This document shows positions 19,367 to 31,600 of a stretch of DNA of 64,000 nucleotides, in pieces (within the stretch, counting starts at the first letter, position 1; the number at the start of each line of letters is the position of its first letter). The DNA comes from Trichoplax adhaerens. Lineage: Eukaryota; Placozoa; Uniplacotomia; Trichoplacea; Trichoplacidae. The position numbers and the translations under genes were made by a program. The notes under the pieces are model-generated. The model was not told where the DNA came from, ran no database searches, and saw only the letters and a program-made list of their open reading frames with translations. The stretch covers positions 5,331,193-5,395,192 of the forward strand of contig NW_002060949.1 in NCBI RefSeq assembly GCF_000150275.1, given 5' to 3'.

Positions 19367-20989
19367 CTAAAGCAGATGATCATATTGGTAAGTATAGAAA
19401 ATAAGTGATACGCGTCGTCGTTCCATTGGAGTAGCCTAAGCATTGGAAATTTTTACTTTACGATAAAACGACAAGCCTACTTTGAAGATATCAGTTATTC
19501 ATTTGGACTGTTGTAGGCAACAGTCCAATTGATAACTCTGTTACGGTACAATATTAATGCCCTATAGCATGGATGAGATACACTCGTGGAACACTAAATT
19601 GACAATGCAAATCATGAGTGTAAATTACGGTTATATTCTCATTTCTCCCTTATTGATGGAAATACGATGTAAGGAGATGACTAGCTATTCAAATGGCTGA
19701 TAGAGTATTGTCTAACAATCAGTAGCATCATCATTTGATCCTACTTGATTCAGTCTACTGTAAGTAAGAGCTAGTGGGTAAAATCGAGGCATCTAGGATG
19801 GAAATAAAAAAAGTTTGTTGAACGGGTATCATGGTTCATTACATCAGCCATTGCACATGGTCCAAAAAAATGAAATTAATCTGATGGACAAGATGATCAA
19901 GTCATCCAATTGAATGTCCGTCCACCAGTATTACTACTGTACTCGGTTCATTTTTTATTTCATCTGCAGTGAACGGCTGCTCGCTTTACGAAATCAACAA
20001 ATTAAAACCATTTTTAGTGAAAAAAAGAGTCTAGTCTGACTACTTGATGAGTATCCAGGCAATCCATTGCTATCATTGACGAACAAAGTGACGCTAAATT
20101 AAGTTGGTAAGACGTCATTTTAGCCAACTGCAATCAAGCTAGCGTATTGCTATCGTACCTATTAATGCTACCATTTCCACGATTCGTATTGACTTTACGA
20201 GAGATTTCTTTTAATCTAAAATGAAAAAGATAGTGAACTTAATAAAAATCAGTGTTAACTAGTTGTAATCCATCAGGGCTGTTGTTGATTGTCTCTTTGG
20301 ACATTCTCGTCTACAAAGACGAGAATGAACATCATTATTATAATTACAGTGAAAAAAAAAAGTATGGGCAAGGTTGGGATGAATTGTATTGGCTTGAGTG
20401 GCGCTGATAATCTACGGTACTGGGTAAGACAGCAGTAAGTTATGAATCTACTAAACTAGCTAAGGAAAGACCAACTCTATTCTAGTTGTCTCAGAAGTTT
20501 TTGGTCCATTTCTTTGAAATGCATTCCAATTTTTTCACTGACAAGAGTATTGCAAGCTGACGTTGAAAATAGCTCCGACATCAACCACGAGACATACTGC
20601 CCTAGACCACCGACCTGAATCTATTGTACAGTATAGGATGGAAAGAAGAAGCAAAGAAATAGGCTAGACCAAGGTAAAAAGAGCTCTCCACCAACTTACC
20701 GTTGATATAATTGATTTCGCGATAAAGGTAAAGGACAGACTGCTACATGCAACGAAGTCATCTTCTCGATGTTGTATGAATAGCAGTTCAAAAGGAGGAA
20801 ATTTAGCGCTTTAAAATCGACATAGGATCAACAGCCTTTTCCGATTGAGGTATAAATTAATTAATTGTCAGTATCAGTAGTGGATGCTTTCAAAATTGGC
20901 GATTGGCTCTATGTCGACGTAACACCGTATACTACAGTAGAAGACACTATGAACTGGTTGATGCTTTGGGATTGCTTGAATCTTTATAA
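19367..20989. other. Intergenic, 5' of UBR5; two short perfect hairpins
   Basis: No convincing exon was found here, although the missing UBR5 first exon may lie in it or further upstream. Two perfect inverted repeats stand out. One is at 19503-19528 (arm TTGGACTGTTG, loop TAGG); the other is at 20302-20327 (arm CATTCTCGTCT, loop ACAA). Confidence 0.5.
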
Positions 20990-21215
20990 ATACCCATACC
21001 GTGCAGTGTCCACAGGGTACAGTGTACAGTGTACAGTACAGCCAGGTCAGAACCATACAGTGTACTGTACACTGTACAGTACTGTACTCTACAGTACAGT
21101 ACAATGTACTGTAGGCCATGACGAGTGGACTGAAACACTACTGTACTGTAGGTATTGTACACTGTCGTTCCCGACCTCAAGGAATAACTGTAAAGTACAG
21201 TGAACTACTGCTTAC
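20990..21215. repeat. Palindromic ACTGTACAGT/GTAC-rich array
   Basis: Dense run of overlapping TGTACAGT, ACTGTAC and CAGTACAG words that reads nearly the same on both strands. Open frames here (about 110 aa plus, about 80 aa minus) are by-products of the repeat: their peptides are repetitive Tyr/Cys/Thr/Val strings on both strands. Smaller blocks of the same words recur at about 21640-21665 and 22105-22125. A pyrimidine/purine tract is at 21293-21312. Confidence 0.8.
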
Positions 21216-22206
21216 TGTACTTCCAATTAGGCCGTGATATTAATTGATTTATTAATATCATTCATAATTAACAATCATGATAATAATAATAAAAAAAAAG
21301 ATTTTTTTTTTTCTTCTCTTTTGCATACGATGTCATCGACTATCTACAGGATTCGGACTAATCTGCACCGTATGCGTTGGATAGACAGACGGCACAGTAC
21401 AGTTCTGTATTCAGTTGAAAGTGATTGGCCTGTGCCGTCAAACCAACCACAGACACGATGGGTAGACAAGGCAGATAGTCGACTGTGCAAAGTGCAAGTC
21501 TGCTGTAGCAGGCTAGCAGCTAATCAACTTACTGACAATATCTCTGCACGCTTGATCCCAATCCAAATAATATCCAAAATCTGAAGTTTGAATTGTGATA
21601 GGACCAATCTGATCCCAAATATTGAGGAATGTTAAATTATTGTATAGTGTACAGTACAATACTGATATAAGCGCCCAGTTGTATTGCACAGTAATGGAAT
21701 CTCATTGATCAATCGACGCTATTGCAAGTAATATTAGTATAAAAGAGATTCCTTTCGCAGCACATGCCTACTTGCTCAGCTGCGAATATGTACTAAAGCA
21801 ACCGACATGTAGACAACAGGCTACCATTCAGTGGGCCACATACAGTACAGGTAAAAAGAAAAAAAAACTCAATCTTTTTTTTTCCATAAATTACTGTGTA
21901 TTTCACTGAGAAGAGATCAGAATATAATTATTTCATTTTTAGTGATGCATGAAATAGAGCACAAGCGTCATTACCTAATTGGCGTGATACCTAGCTCTCT
22001 TTTTTATTTCAGGCAGTAGTAGGCGACTTTTTGACCTTAAATTATTTATAGTTCACTTAATGAAATCGTAAGCTGCAATAAAAGCCATTTTCAATGGTTT
22101 GGTACAGTGCTGTACTGTATAGCTGACAAAGTCACGAGAATAGAATCAAAATAATAGTTCCAGCTGTTTATTTATTTTTCCTGTGTGCGCTGTGACACTG
22201 CCTACG

Positions 22207-22231
22207 CTGAGCGATGTTCTATATCGCTCAG
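22207..22231. repeat. Short inverted repeat
   Basis: Nine-base arms CTGAGCGAT and ATCGCTCAG enclose a seven-base loop. It sits in the head-to-head UBR5/RAB interval. No function can be assigned. Confidence 0.5.
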
Positions 22232-22485
22232 TTCTATCGGCTTGCATTATTAGCTGGTAGCAAATAGAAAGGTAATAGAAAAGCTACTGTTTCCCCTAGT
22301 TATTTAGCCACATCATTAGGTTTCTTTTAGACTCCCAGTAGCTTTCTTTCTGGTGATATAATACAATGAAACCTAAATTTGAACATCGTCGACTCCGCGT
22401 TTCTCCCCCTGCAGTCCTACACAACAGCAAATTCCAGTCAATAACCAACAGATTGACAGAGAGACTGACGGTAGCATCGTCACTA

Positions 22486-22640
22486 CGGTGTACAGTACCG
22501 TACTGTACTTTAAAGTACCAAGTACAGTACCATGGATTGTCATACTAAATGACTTGATCAATAACCCACCAGTGTACGGTACGGTACAGTGTACAGTACT
22601 GTATTTTGCAACACGGTACTGTACTGTACGATGGAAGCGT
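22486..22640. repeat. Second palindromic GTAC-rich array, just upstream of the first RAB32-like gene
   Basis: Same vocabulary as the 20990-21215 array (GTACAGTAC, TGTACAGTG, ACGGTACGG). It ends about 155 bases before the predicted ATG-ending first exon of the RAB32-like gene, so it may lie within its promoter or 5' UTR region. Confidence 0.75.
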
Positions 22641-22794
22641 ACTGTAGACCAGCGTCATGACATAATGTTTCCAGTACCTGGAGACGCAGTACCCCGTGCT
22701 TGTCAGTTGTTTTACTATCCTGGTCAGGAACTACGTATACAAACTGTTGGAAAATTTCTGCCACTTCTCTTGGTTTTTTCCCCATAAACCGAAG

Positions 22795-25700
22795 ATGGTG
22801 AGTACTTTATGTTTTAATAAGCTTATTAAATCCATTAATATATATATATAATCGATACCATCCATCACTACTTATGAGAAATCTTTTATAGTTGGCGTAA
22901 AAATGACATGAAAGTTATTACAAGAAAAGCTTGACTTCAAAATTTCTCCCTCTGTAAATAAATAGCATTCGTACTGTACTAATACAGGAGTAAGGCAAAT
23001 GACATGATTCGTATTATGAACTACCAATTAATGAACTTCTGCTCATAAAATTATCCCTAACGTAGGATGCTAGTCCAATTATTTTCCGACCAGTACACTG
23101 ATGATGAACTAGAAGAGTTACAGTATAAATATCTTTCTACAAGAGACAAATATAGATGCAATTAGTACAGTATGCAGTAATCAACCATTGAATTCACCGC
23201 GATAGGAGTAGCAATGGAGCATACCAAAGTAGAGGATGGATGAGCTTTCAATTTGTATCATTACTCATGACAGGAAAATACAAAATGCTGTATGTTGGAT
23301 TAATGGATCAGCAGCAAAATACACCTTATTCTATGCCTAACCAAGAGCTACCCCTAATAGATAATCATGATAATTACTGTCTCATAAACAGCTAAATATT
23401 GCTTTATTATACCTTTTTCTTTTAATAAGGTATAGCCGTTACATGGAAGGATAGCAATCTAGCTACTTTAGAAATTCATCAACGTGACACTGAACTACAA
23501 ATATCAGAAACGACCTAACTACTGTTCTAAATATAGTCAAGAATAGTCGCTGATCAACCCGCTAGCAAAAGCAAAATACTTACTATACATGCTGAGCATT
23601 GACAATTACTATTTTTTTTACATACTATATCATATATCATACTTTATACTGATCGCAATGACGCATATACCCAGTATTCTGCTGTAGAATTTCTATGCAA
23701 TGATTCTCTCTTGATTATGCACTATAGTGGTAGAGTATACTCTATTACAGTTTAATGGAGCTATTTATCACTGGAGCGTGCTTGTCGTATAATATTATTT
23801 ACGTGTATTTGTATCGTATGCGTATTCTACACTTGATGCTATGGATCACTCACATACGTGTAAGATAAGAATTTATCATGTCAAGGATATTGACAAAGTT
23901 TAAGATGATAATGAATCAGTGAGTAATAGAAACGTTACGATCAAGCTAAAGTTTAAGATAATATTTAATATGGTATAGAAACGTTATGTTATATCAATGA
24001 TGATGATAAAGTTTAAAATGATATTCAATGTATAATAGAATAGAAACATTAAGATACGTATGATTTACCATGTTAATGATCATGTTAAAGTAAAAGATAA
24101 TTATAAACAATATATAATACAGACTGTTTTACTTATACTGTAATCTATAACCTACCAAGGATTATAAAAGTATAGTTAGCGTTCTACCAATTAAAACAGT
24201 AATATGTGTACCCGATCCTGGATACAGTTTTTACCATTTTATTCCCTTTTTAAATACTAAAAACTAATTTTATATACCCTTTAATTTATCTCATGCAATG
24301 AAAGGCTCAAAACAATAGTACAGAGAAGAAAGAACACTTATTTAAAATTATCGTTGTGGGAAGCAAATTTACCGGAAAAACCAGTATCATCCGAAGATAT
24401 GTTCACCAATACTTCAGTGAAAACTACAAAGCCACGGTAATATTACAACAAAGACTAGCTACTAATCTTTATTAATTAAACAATTTCAGCACCCCTGATC
24501 TATACCTTCCAATACCTCTAATTATATTATAGTAGATCCTTTTTTATTCACGTGCTTTCTGTTAGCTGTATTACGGTACAAGAAGTGTTCAATACTAAAT
24601 GCTTAAACAATCATGAATTCATAGATTGGCGTGGACTTTGCACTGAAAGTTATTAATTGGGACGCAGAGACTGTAATAAAACTACAACTATGGGATATCG
24701 CAGGTAAGATTAGTCTAACCATTCAATTACTAAAATTTAGAACTCATATTTGTAACATTAATACTCAACGAAACCTACAGTATTATAACATTACACGTAT
24801 ATATCTTTTTATGAACTACTGAGTCGTGCGCTTATTTAAAATACGTTCCAGAAAATAGAATTATATCTGACTCAATCTGTCTTGTTTTTCTCTTTTACTT
24901 TTACGATATACGACAAAGGACAAGATAATTACGAAAAAATGACAAGGGTATATACGTGTATATTACCATTACTCAATTAGGAATAATTTCACTAACTAGA
25001 CTCGCAATATTTCTCTTACTTAAATTTTGATTTAATAACATAATACTTTATAGGTTTACTTTAAAGACGCTGTCGGTGCCGTTGTTGTTTATGACATAAC
25101 CGATACGAAAACTTTTGAAAGTACTAAAAAGTGGAAAGATGATGTCGATAATAAAGTTTTTCTTCCCGATGGTTCCACCGTCCCTGTCGTTTTATTAGCA
25201 AACAAGGTTGTTAAAATAAGACAACATTAATACGAGCTGATGAGTATACTATATTATCATCTGTTGCATAGCAATTAAGTTTATCTTTCATAAAATATTG
25301 CAAGAAATTATTTGAGCGTAACTCCGTAACATAGAATAAATTATTTTAATACCCTTTAATATGCATATAAACATTCTTTAATTTTACAATGATAGTGTGA
25401 TAAAGCAAAGATCGGAGATCATAATGATCCAGAGTATCTCGACAAATTTATCCAGGACAATGGTTATATAAAATGGTTCGAAACCTCAGCTAAAACTAAC
25501 GTAAATATTGACAAAGCCTTTAGAAGTTTAGTAGAAGAGGTAAAGCATTTTTATAGCTGTTTCATAAATTTCCTTTCTCTATTCTATAGCACGATATTAT
25601 TTAGAAATAATACCATATAGAATTTTTAAATGTTCTCCTATATCTCATGATCCTAAGAATAATCTACGTTACCTATTAAGAATATAGAGTAACACTGTAT

Positions 25701-26024
25701 ATTTACGTAACTAAATATGTCCCCATAGATGCGCTGTTAATTTATATTTTTATCTATCTGTAATAGTAATTGCTTATATTTTCTATTCCTTTTTCTCATA
25801 CATACTCGTAGAATTACGTTATTTCACATATTTTGTACATTGCAATTGAATATACACTATAATAACTAGGGATCAAAAAATTAACAAAATCCTTTAATGT
25901 ATAATGATAGATCTACGAAAAATCGACTAAATTTGACGGGAAAGAGACTGCAGATCCTGAACGGGTCAATCTTAATAATACTAACGAGAAAGAAGGAACT
26001 AAATCTAGTTCATGCTGTTTCTAA
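22795..26024 (+). CDS. RAB32-like small GTPase, tandem copy 1 (217 aa)
   Basis: Rab GTPase of the RAB32/38 group, which directs traffic to lysosome-related organelles. Exons: ATG only at 22795-22797 (donor GTGAGT; inferred), 24305-24436, 24625-24703, 24919-24947, 25054-25206, 25396-25539, 25911-26024. Phases agree and the total is 654 nt. Motifs in order: P-loop GSKFTGKTS; RAB32-type IGVDFALKVINWD after switch I; G3 WDIAGQ followed by an unusual switch II, DNYEKMTR instead of the RAB32 ERFGNMTR; G4 LLANKCD; G5 WFETSAK; C-terminal SSSCCF, a CCX-type double-cysteine prenylation end. All nucleotide-binding motifs are intact, so it is probably active. The shared frame with copy 2 supports the exon model. 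The ATG-only first exon is the weakest part: a GCT-starting exon 2 needs an upstream start, and copy 2 has the same arrangement. AATAAA at 26578-26583 is a plausible poly(A) signal. Confidence 0.85.
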
Positions 26025-26577
26025 TTTTATTAATTTACTGCTACTAAGAAAAAACAAAACAAAATGAAGTTGTATAATGGAATATATTGCTCACTGATAA
26101 TGATGCATACGTGTTTAGCCAATAATTATAGTATAACATTAAAATTGTATACATATACCATCAGTGTTGACCTGCTTAGTCATTAGTTACCTTAAACATA
26201 AAATATTAGGAACCTGTAATACTTGATAGAAATAACTTTTTTTTATACATAATACTGAAAACACGATTACTGTCAATTCTGATATCTTTTTCAAATTCTT
26301 AGTACCGGTATCAGATAACGATGTATCTACCACATTTTATCACAGAAGTTAAGTTAATTTCGTTTCTAGAGCACATGTTGCAATTGAACAAAATTTTAAA
26401 ATCCAATTTATAATTGAAATTCTAGGTATTTTACTGTATAACGTATTAGCGATCTTTAAATTGTATAGTTAATAAATGTGATGCTTGTCAGCATTATTCA
26501 TTGTATCATGACTTCCTCATCATGATCTTATTTGTTTGATTGATGTATATTGTATCCTGATTGACTAAACTGATACA

Positions 26578-26583
26578 AATAAA
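26578..26583 (+). terminator. Candidate poly(A) signal of RAB32-like copy 1
   Basis: An AATAAA lies about 550 bases after the stop codon, after the words TGATTGATGTA and TGATTGACTAA. The same block with AATAAA recurs after copy 2 (32495-32500) and, as CTGACTGACTAA, after the pseudogene copy (37112-37117). This is an aligned feature of the duplicated unit. Confidence 0.5.
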
Positions 26584-26884
26584 CAAAATTTTTTTATTGA
26601 TATACGTAATTGATTGCTTCCATTAGAAAGTTTAGGAAATATTTGCATTAGATAGCGAATCCTTATGGTTGGCAATCAGTATACACTATGCGATCTAGCT
26701 TTTGTGAACAGTACAACAACAATAAATACGAGGATAAGTGGGATAATTACAACAATTACTACAATTTTATGACCTTAACGGCAAAATGTAATCGATATAT
26801 CCCATTGATAAATATAGTAATTGATTATAATGGAGATCGTTGTATGCTAGTCAGAGTGCTCAGACTAGTATGAATATTTTTGAA

Positions 26885-27012
26885 ATCAGATCCGCTATTC
26901 AATAGTTTATACTGTATAAGCAAAGTATTGTTCTCTCATAGTAGGTAAAAGCAGATCTTGCCAACAATTTAAAGTGCTTTGCTCATAAAGAAATACATCA
27001 ATTCCTTATCCA
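26885..27012 (-). pseudogene. Relic of a prolyl endopeptidase (PREP) exon
   Basis: On the minus strand this matches the PREP exon at 42680-42848. Shared words in plus orientation include GATCC-CT-TTC-ATAG, ATAAGCAAAGTATTGT, TAGTA followed by AAAAGCA, and further on CA-TTCCTT-TCCA. Small insertions and deletions break the frame and no neighbouring PREP exons are recognisable, so it is a non-coding fragment. It is convergent to the RAB32-like gene upstream, as the intact PREP gene is to the whole array. Confidence 0.6.
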
Positions 27013-27707
27013 GGGAGACTTTGATTAGATAACAATGACGATTATTATATTATAATTATGCATTAAAGCCTTCAAATATGTGTAAAACCATGACATTACA
27101 TAAATCGTTAATAAAGGCTCTCATTACAAGTAGATATAATTTGCATGTGTATATGCAGTAAGCATATCTTTAGATATACAGTATTACGATACACTACAGC
27201 ATAAAACTCGACATATTACTGAAATTCTTTAATTACGCATGAAGATAGATTGCAAACTTGTCTATAGGTATATTAATCTTGCCCGTTGTAATTGATCGTA
27301 GAATTTAAATGTTATACCTTACTATCATCAATATATCGAAAAATTGATTTCTTTGTATCTACCACTTATAATTATAATATACAGTACATTGCCATTCAGT
27401 AGGTCATGAATAATGTTTGTAATACTGTATGCTGTATATGACCATGAAGTAGATCATTAATACTGTTTATATCATTACTAGTGCCATTAACAGGTGTGTT
27501 AATTGCCCAACAGTAACAAGCCGGTAACTACAAGTGGATGCGTTTAATACTATACGGAGTATAATAACGATTTACCTCATATCAAATAAACTGATACAAT
27601 ACATGATACAGGGAATAAGATCAAATTCGCTAATTAGCAAGTAAGGGATAAAACGACCAAAAATAGATTGCAAATATACGGTAATACAGTAACATCGAGT
27701 TATAGTC
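27013..27707. other. AT-rich spacer between RAB32-like copies 1 and 2
   Basis: No open frame with coding character, RNA gene or clear repeat is visible. Several short TACAGTA/TACTGTA words occur, as in most non-coding DNA of this window. Confidence 0.4.
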
Positions 27708-28380
27708 AGATCCGATGTATCCAATGCATATATCAACACAAAATCATTACTTGCAATTTCTTTTTATATAAAGTGTCAACATATAGTTGATAACTCCTAT
27801 ACAGTAATAGTTGCGATGAAATGATCGATTTGAATAATCTACGCAAAGTATACTAGGGTCATCCTTACTGTGCTACTTACAGACCTGATATATCCAATGC
27901 ATAGATCGACATAAAACCGTTTACTTACAATTTTTTATATAATGCATCAATATATAGTATAATAACTCTTCTATATTACAACGAAATGACCGATTTGAAT
28001 AATTTATGCAAAATATACTGAAGTTATCATTACCGTACTTGCAGACCCAATGTATCCGATCTATAAATGGACATAAAATCATTTACTTACAAACTTCTTT
28101 ATATAAGGTGTCAATATATATAGTATCATAATTCTTCTATATTACGACGAAATAACCGATTTGAATAATTTATGCAAAGTATACTAGGGCCATCATTTTA
28201 CGTGTCACTTGCAGACCCAATGTATCCGATACATAGATCGACATAAAATCGTTTAATTACAATCTTATTTTATATAAGGTATCAATATATAGTCTAATAA
28301 CTCTTCTATATTATGACGAAATGACCAATTTGAATAATTTATGCAAAGTATACTTTGGTCATAATTACTGTGCTACTTGC
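27708..28380. repeat. Tandem repeat, four copies of a ~168-bp unit
   Basis: Units start at 27708, 27881, 28043 and 28213 (lengths 173, 162, 170 and 168). Each begins AGAYC...ATGTATCC, then has CGACATAAAA-CGTTTA, TATATAA-G-ATCAATATATAG, ACGAAATGACC-ATTTGAATAA and GCAAA-TATACT. Copies differ by substitutions and small indels, so the array is not freshly expanded. It lies ~300 bases upstream of the predicted start of RAB32-like copy 2. Pieces of its end recur near 32870-32935 and 37750-38050. Confidence 0.85.
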
Positions 28381-28688
28381 AGTCATTTTGACCTTAAGAG
28401 AGTTAGTAGATTTGATTTTGCACAGTATACTATAGTATAGCTACTGCATTGATGTTCTATACTGCATTGGCTATCGCATACTGTTGCTAGTACTTGACAT
28501 AGATTTACAATTATACATTGTACAGGCTAGTGTTTACCAGTGACGTCAGGAATTATGGTGCGTATACAGTAGTAAACAAATTCCCTTTACCATCAGTTGT
28601 ATGAGATATGTTACATATTTAACTAGCTGTTGGCCTATTACAACTACGTGTTCGCCATATTATCTTCCTCTCTCCATAAGAAATAAAG

Positions 28689-31600
28689 ATGGTAAGTAAT
28701 TATAAAGTTGTCGCTGACTTGTTTCGTCAACCGAATTTATACTCGTGTAATCGATATCTGCATGATCGTTGATGAGCAATTTTATATAATTTGCTGAAAA
28801 GATTATACAAGAAAAGCCTGACTCTATAATCGCTACGCTGTCAATAACACGATCCAATATGATATCTTTGCCCACTTAGTATAAACGAAATGGTATAAAC
28901 TACGAAATGAAATTAACTACAAGTTAACGAACTTGTGATTTGTTACGTAGGACGGTATAAGCGATTTCTGCCAAACAATAATTCTAATAATGATTGAATT
29001 GAGACGGTTTACATACGTAAATAATTAATCTATATTAACTATATACTAACTTTAAGTAATCAATCTGTGGCAATTCATCGTTCCGATGAAGTATTCGCGT
29101 AGTGATTTTGCGGTATACGAGTAAAAATTAACTATCACTGATTATTCGATGAAGTAAAAAAAGATAGTAGTAATTTCTGACACTGTAAAAATATCTGATC
29201 CTCGTCGATATACAGTGTGGTTAGCTAGTGAAAGTATCTCGATCAGATTATAATAATAGGCTTATACAGCTAATTATAATTAATGAATAGAAAAAGAGAT
29301 TGACTTGATATACTTCCTTATTACAATGTAAGAATACCAATCAAATGATGCAATATACTTCCTTAATAAAATATAAGTACAGTAAGCCAAATGTTTGCGG
29401 GTTTCAATGGTAATAAACTCCTTTACTCGTCTTATGTACTATCCAAAAAGTCAATAGTCAACTAATAGTTTAGTATTTAGGCCAAGTACTGCAATAGAAG
29501 CAATAAAGATTAATTTACTAGCACCCAAGCAAACAGTTTTAACTACATGTTTACTGTTTATACAGTACCTTAAATACTATATCGAACGCCATATTTCATA
29601 CTCATCTTAGTGATATTTTGCAGATGATTTCTATATCAAACTTTATCATGCATATAATTATAATTAATTAGACTCTCATCCTAACTCGGTTTCAGCAAGA
29701 CAGTAATCATACAAGTACATCATATGTATGTTACATAACAAACATAATCCTTTCTCATGCTGATATACGCGTATTTTACTACAGCTTTACTTATAACTGA
29801 AAACCTTCATTTCATCTATAAGTACTTTACGGCATTTACAAGAAATCATAGGTACACAACTATAGCTTATAAATTGTGATGATATTGCACTTTTATGAAC
29901 ATCCACTACTTATTCTTCGTTATATTTATTACTCAAACATATGTTAAGATGCAATTTATCATGCTACATGAATCATTGATCACAGTAAAATGGAAAAAGT
30001 TAAAGATGACAATCAATAATAGAGTCGCTAACTTATGGATTTTTAAAATTTATAAGTAAATAGATATCCTTCTTTGTACAATCTAATTACGTGCGTATTT
30101 ATTTTATTTTATTTACTTATCGTTAACAATCAATTTAAAAACTAAATGCTACATTATAATTACATATGCTTGGATATATCTTAAACTATTAAAGGCACAA
30201 AAAAATAATCCCGTGGAGACGAAAGAACATTCATTTAAATTTATCATTGTCGGGAAAAACCATACAGGAAAAAGTAGCATCATACGAAGATATGTTGATG
30301 GATTATTTACTGACTACTACAAAATTACGGTAAGTTTTATACGCTAACTGAAATTAATCAGTGAAGAAAGATCATCTAAACATACTTAATTAGTAAAATC
30401 AATTAAATAAACTTGTTCATACTTTCTGGTATTTCCAATCACCAATAGATCCTTTAGTCACATTCCGTTAGTTACACGATGTAGTCTTCTAGACGTAGCG
30501 CTCAATACTAAATGTTGAATTATCTAAAATTCATAGATGGGAGTTGATTTTGCTCTGAAAGTTATTAATTGGGACGCGAAGACTACAATAAAATTACAGT
30601 TATGGGATGTCCAAGGTAATACAAGATTCATTATTAAGCTATTGAAACATTCATTTTAATGCTCATATTGACAATACTTACCAAGTATGAAATACAACTT
30701 TTACGACAGTTCATATATTATATAGAATCTTATTCATTAGCTTTGGAATGCATAGGTACATTAACAGCGAATACTACATTAGCAATGTTAACAGTTAAAA
30801 GCATAAGTTTACAAGAGCTATAACTGATTGAAATCGCCTTTATTTTTCATCTATGATATTCAAAAAGGACAAGACTTCAACGAAAAGATGACACATGTAA
30901 ATATCATCATAGCAATACGAACGTAGCATCATTCTGAATAAATGCTACTAATTTCACCTATTAAGTCCACAGTGTTTCTCTAATGTAGACTTCTAATTCA
31001 ACAACTGTATAGGTTTACTTCAAGGATGCTGTAGGTGCCTTTGTTGTTTATGACGTAACTGATGTAAAAACTTTTGAAAGTACCAAAATGTGGAAAGAAG
31101 ATATTGATAAGAAAGTTTTCCTTCCTGATGGTTGTAAGATCCCAGTAGTTTTATTGGCAAACAAGGTTATCACAAATAGGAGTATATTCATACAATCTGA
31201 TGAGTTTATTAATCTCTGTATTACAATAATTAAACTTATATTCTAAAAGCATTGCAAAGCTATTTCAGGATTAAAAAAGAAATTATTTAAATGAGTATCG
31301 AAATATTTATACATGTATGAATATTTCTTAATTTTACTGTGATAGTGTGATAAAGCGAAGGTTGGAAATCATAACAGTCCGGAATATCTCGACAATTATA
31401 TCCAAGACAATGGTTATATAAAATGGTTCGAAACATCAGCAAAGACTGGTATAAATATTGATAAAGCCTTTAGAAGCTTAGTAGAAGAGGTAAAACATCA
31501 TTACAGTCATTCTATCAATTCTACTTATTTGTAGCAATTGCCTAGAAATAATAACAACTTTTAAATATATTACCTAAATCTCGTAATGCAAATCCTAGAA

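Noticed and set aside
20865-21203. 112-codon plus-strand open frame, with similar frames on the minus strand
   Set aside because: It lies on a palindromic GTAC repeat, so both strands stay open with the same low-complexity residues; no splice context or family resemblance.
22366-22787. Overlapping 60-99-codon open frames on both strands
   Set aside because: They span the second GTAC array and are strand-symmetric; only the ATG at 22795 next to a donor has support as coding.
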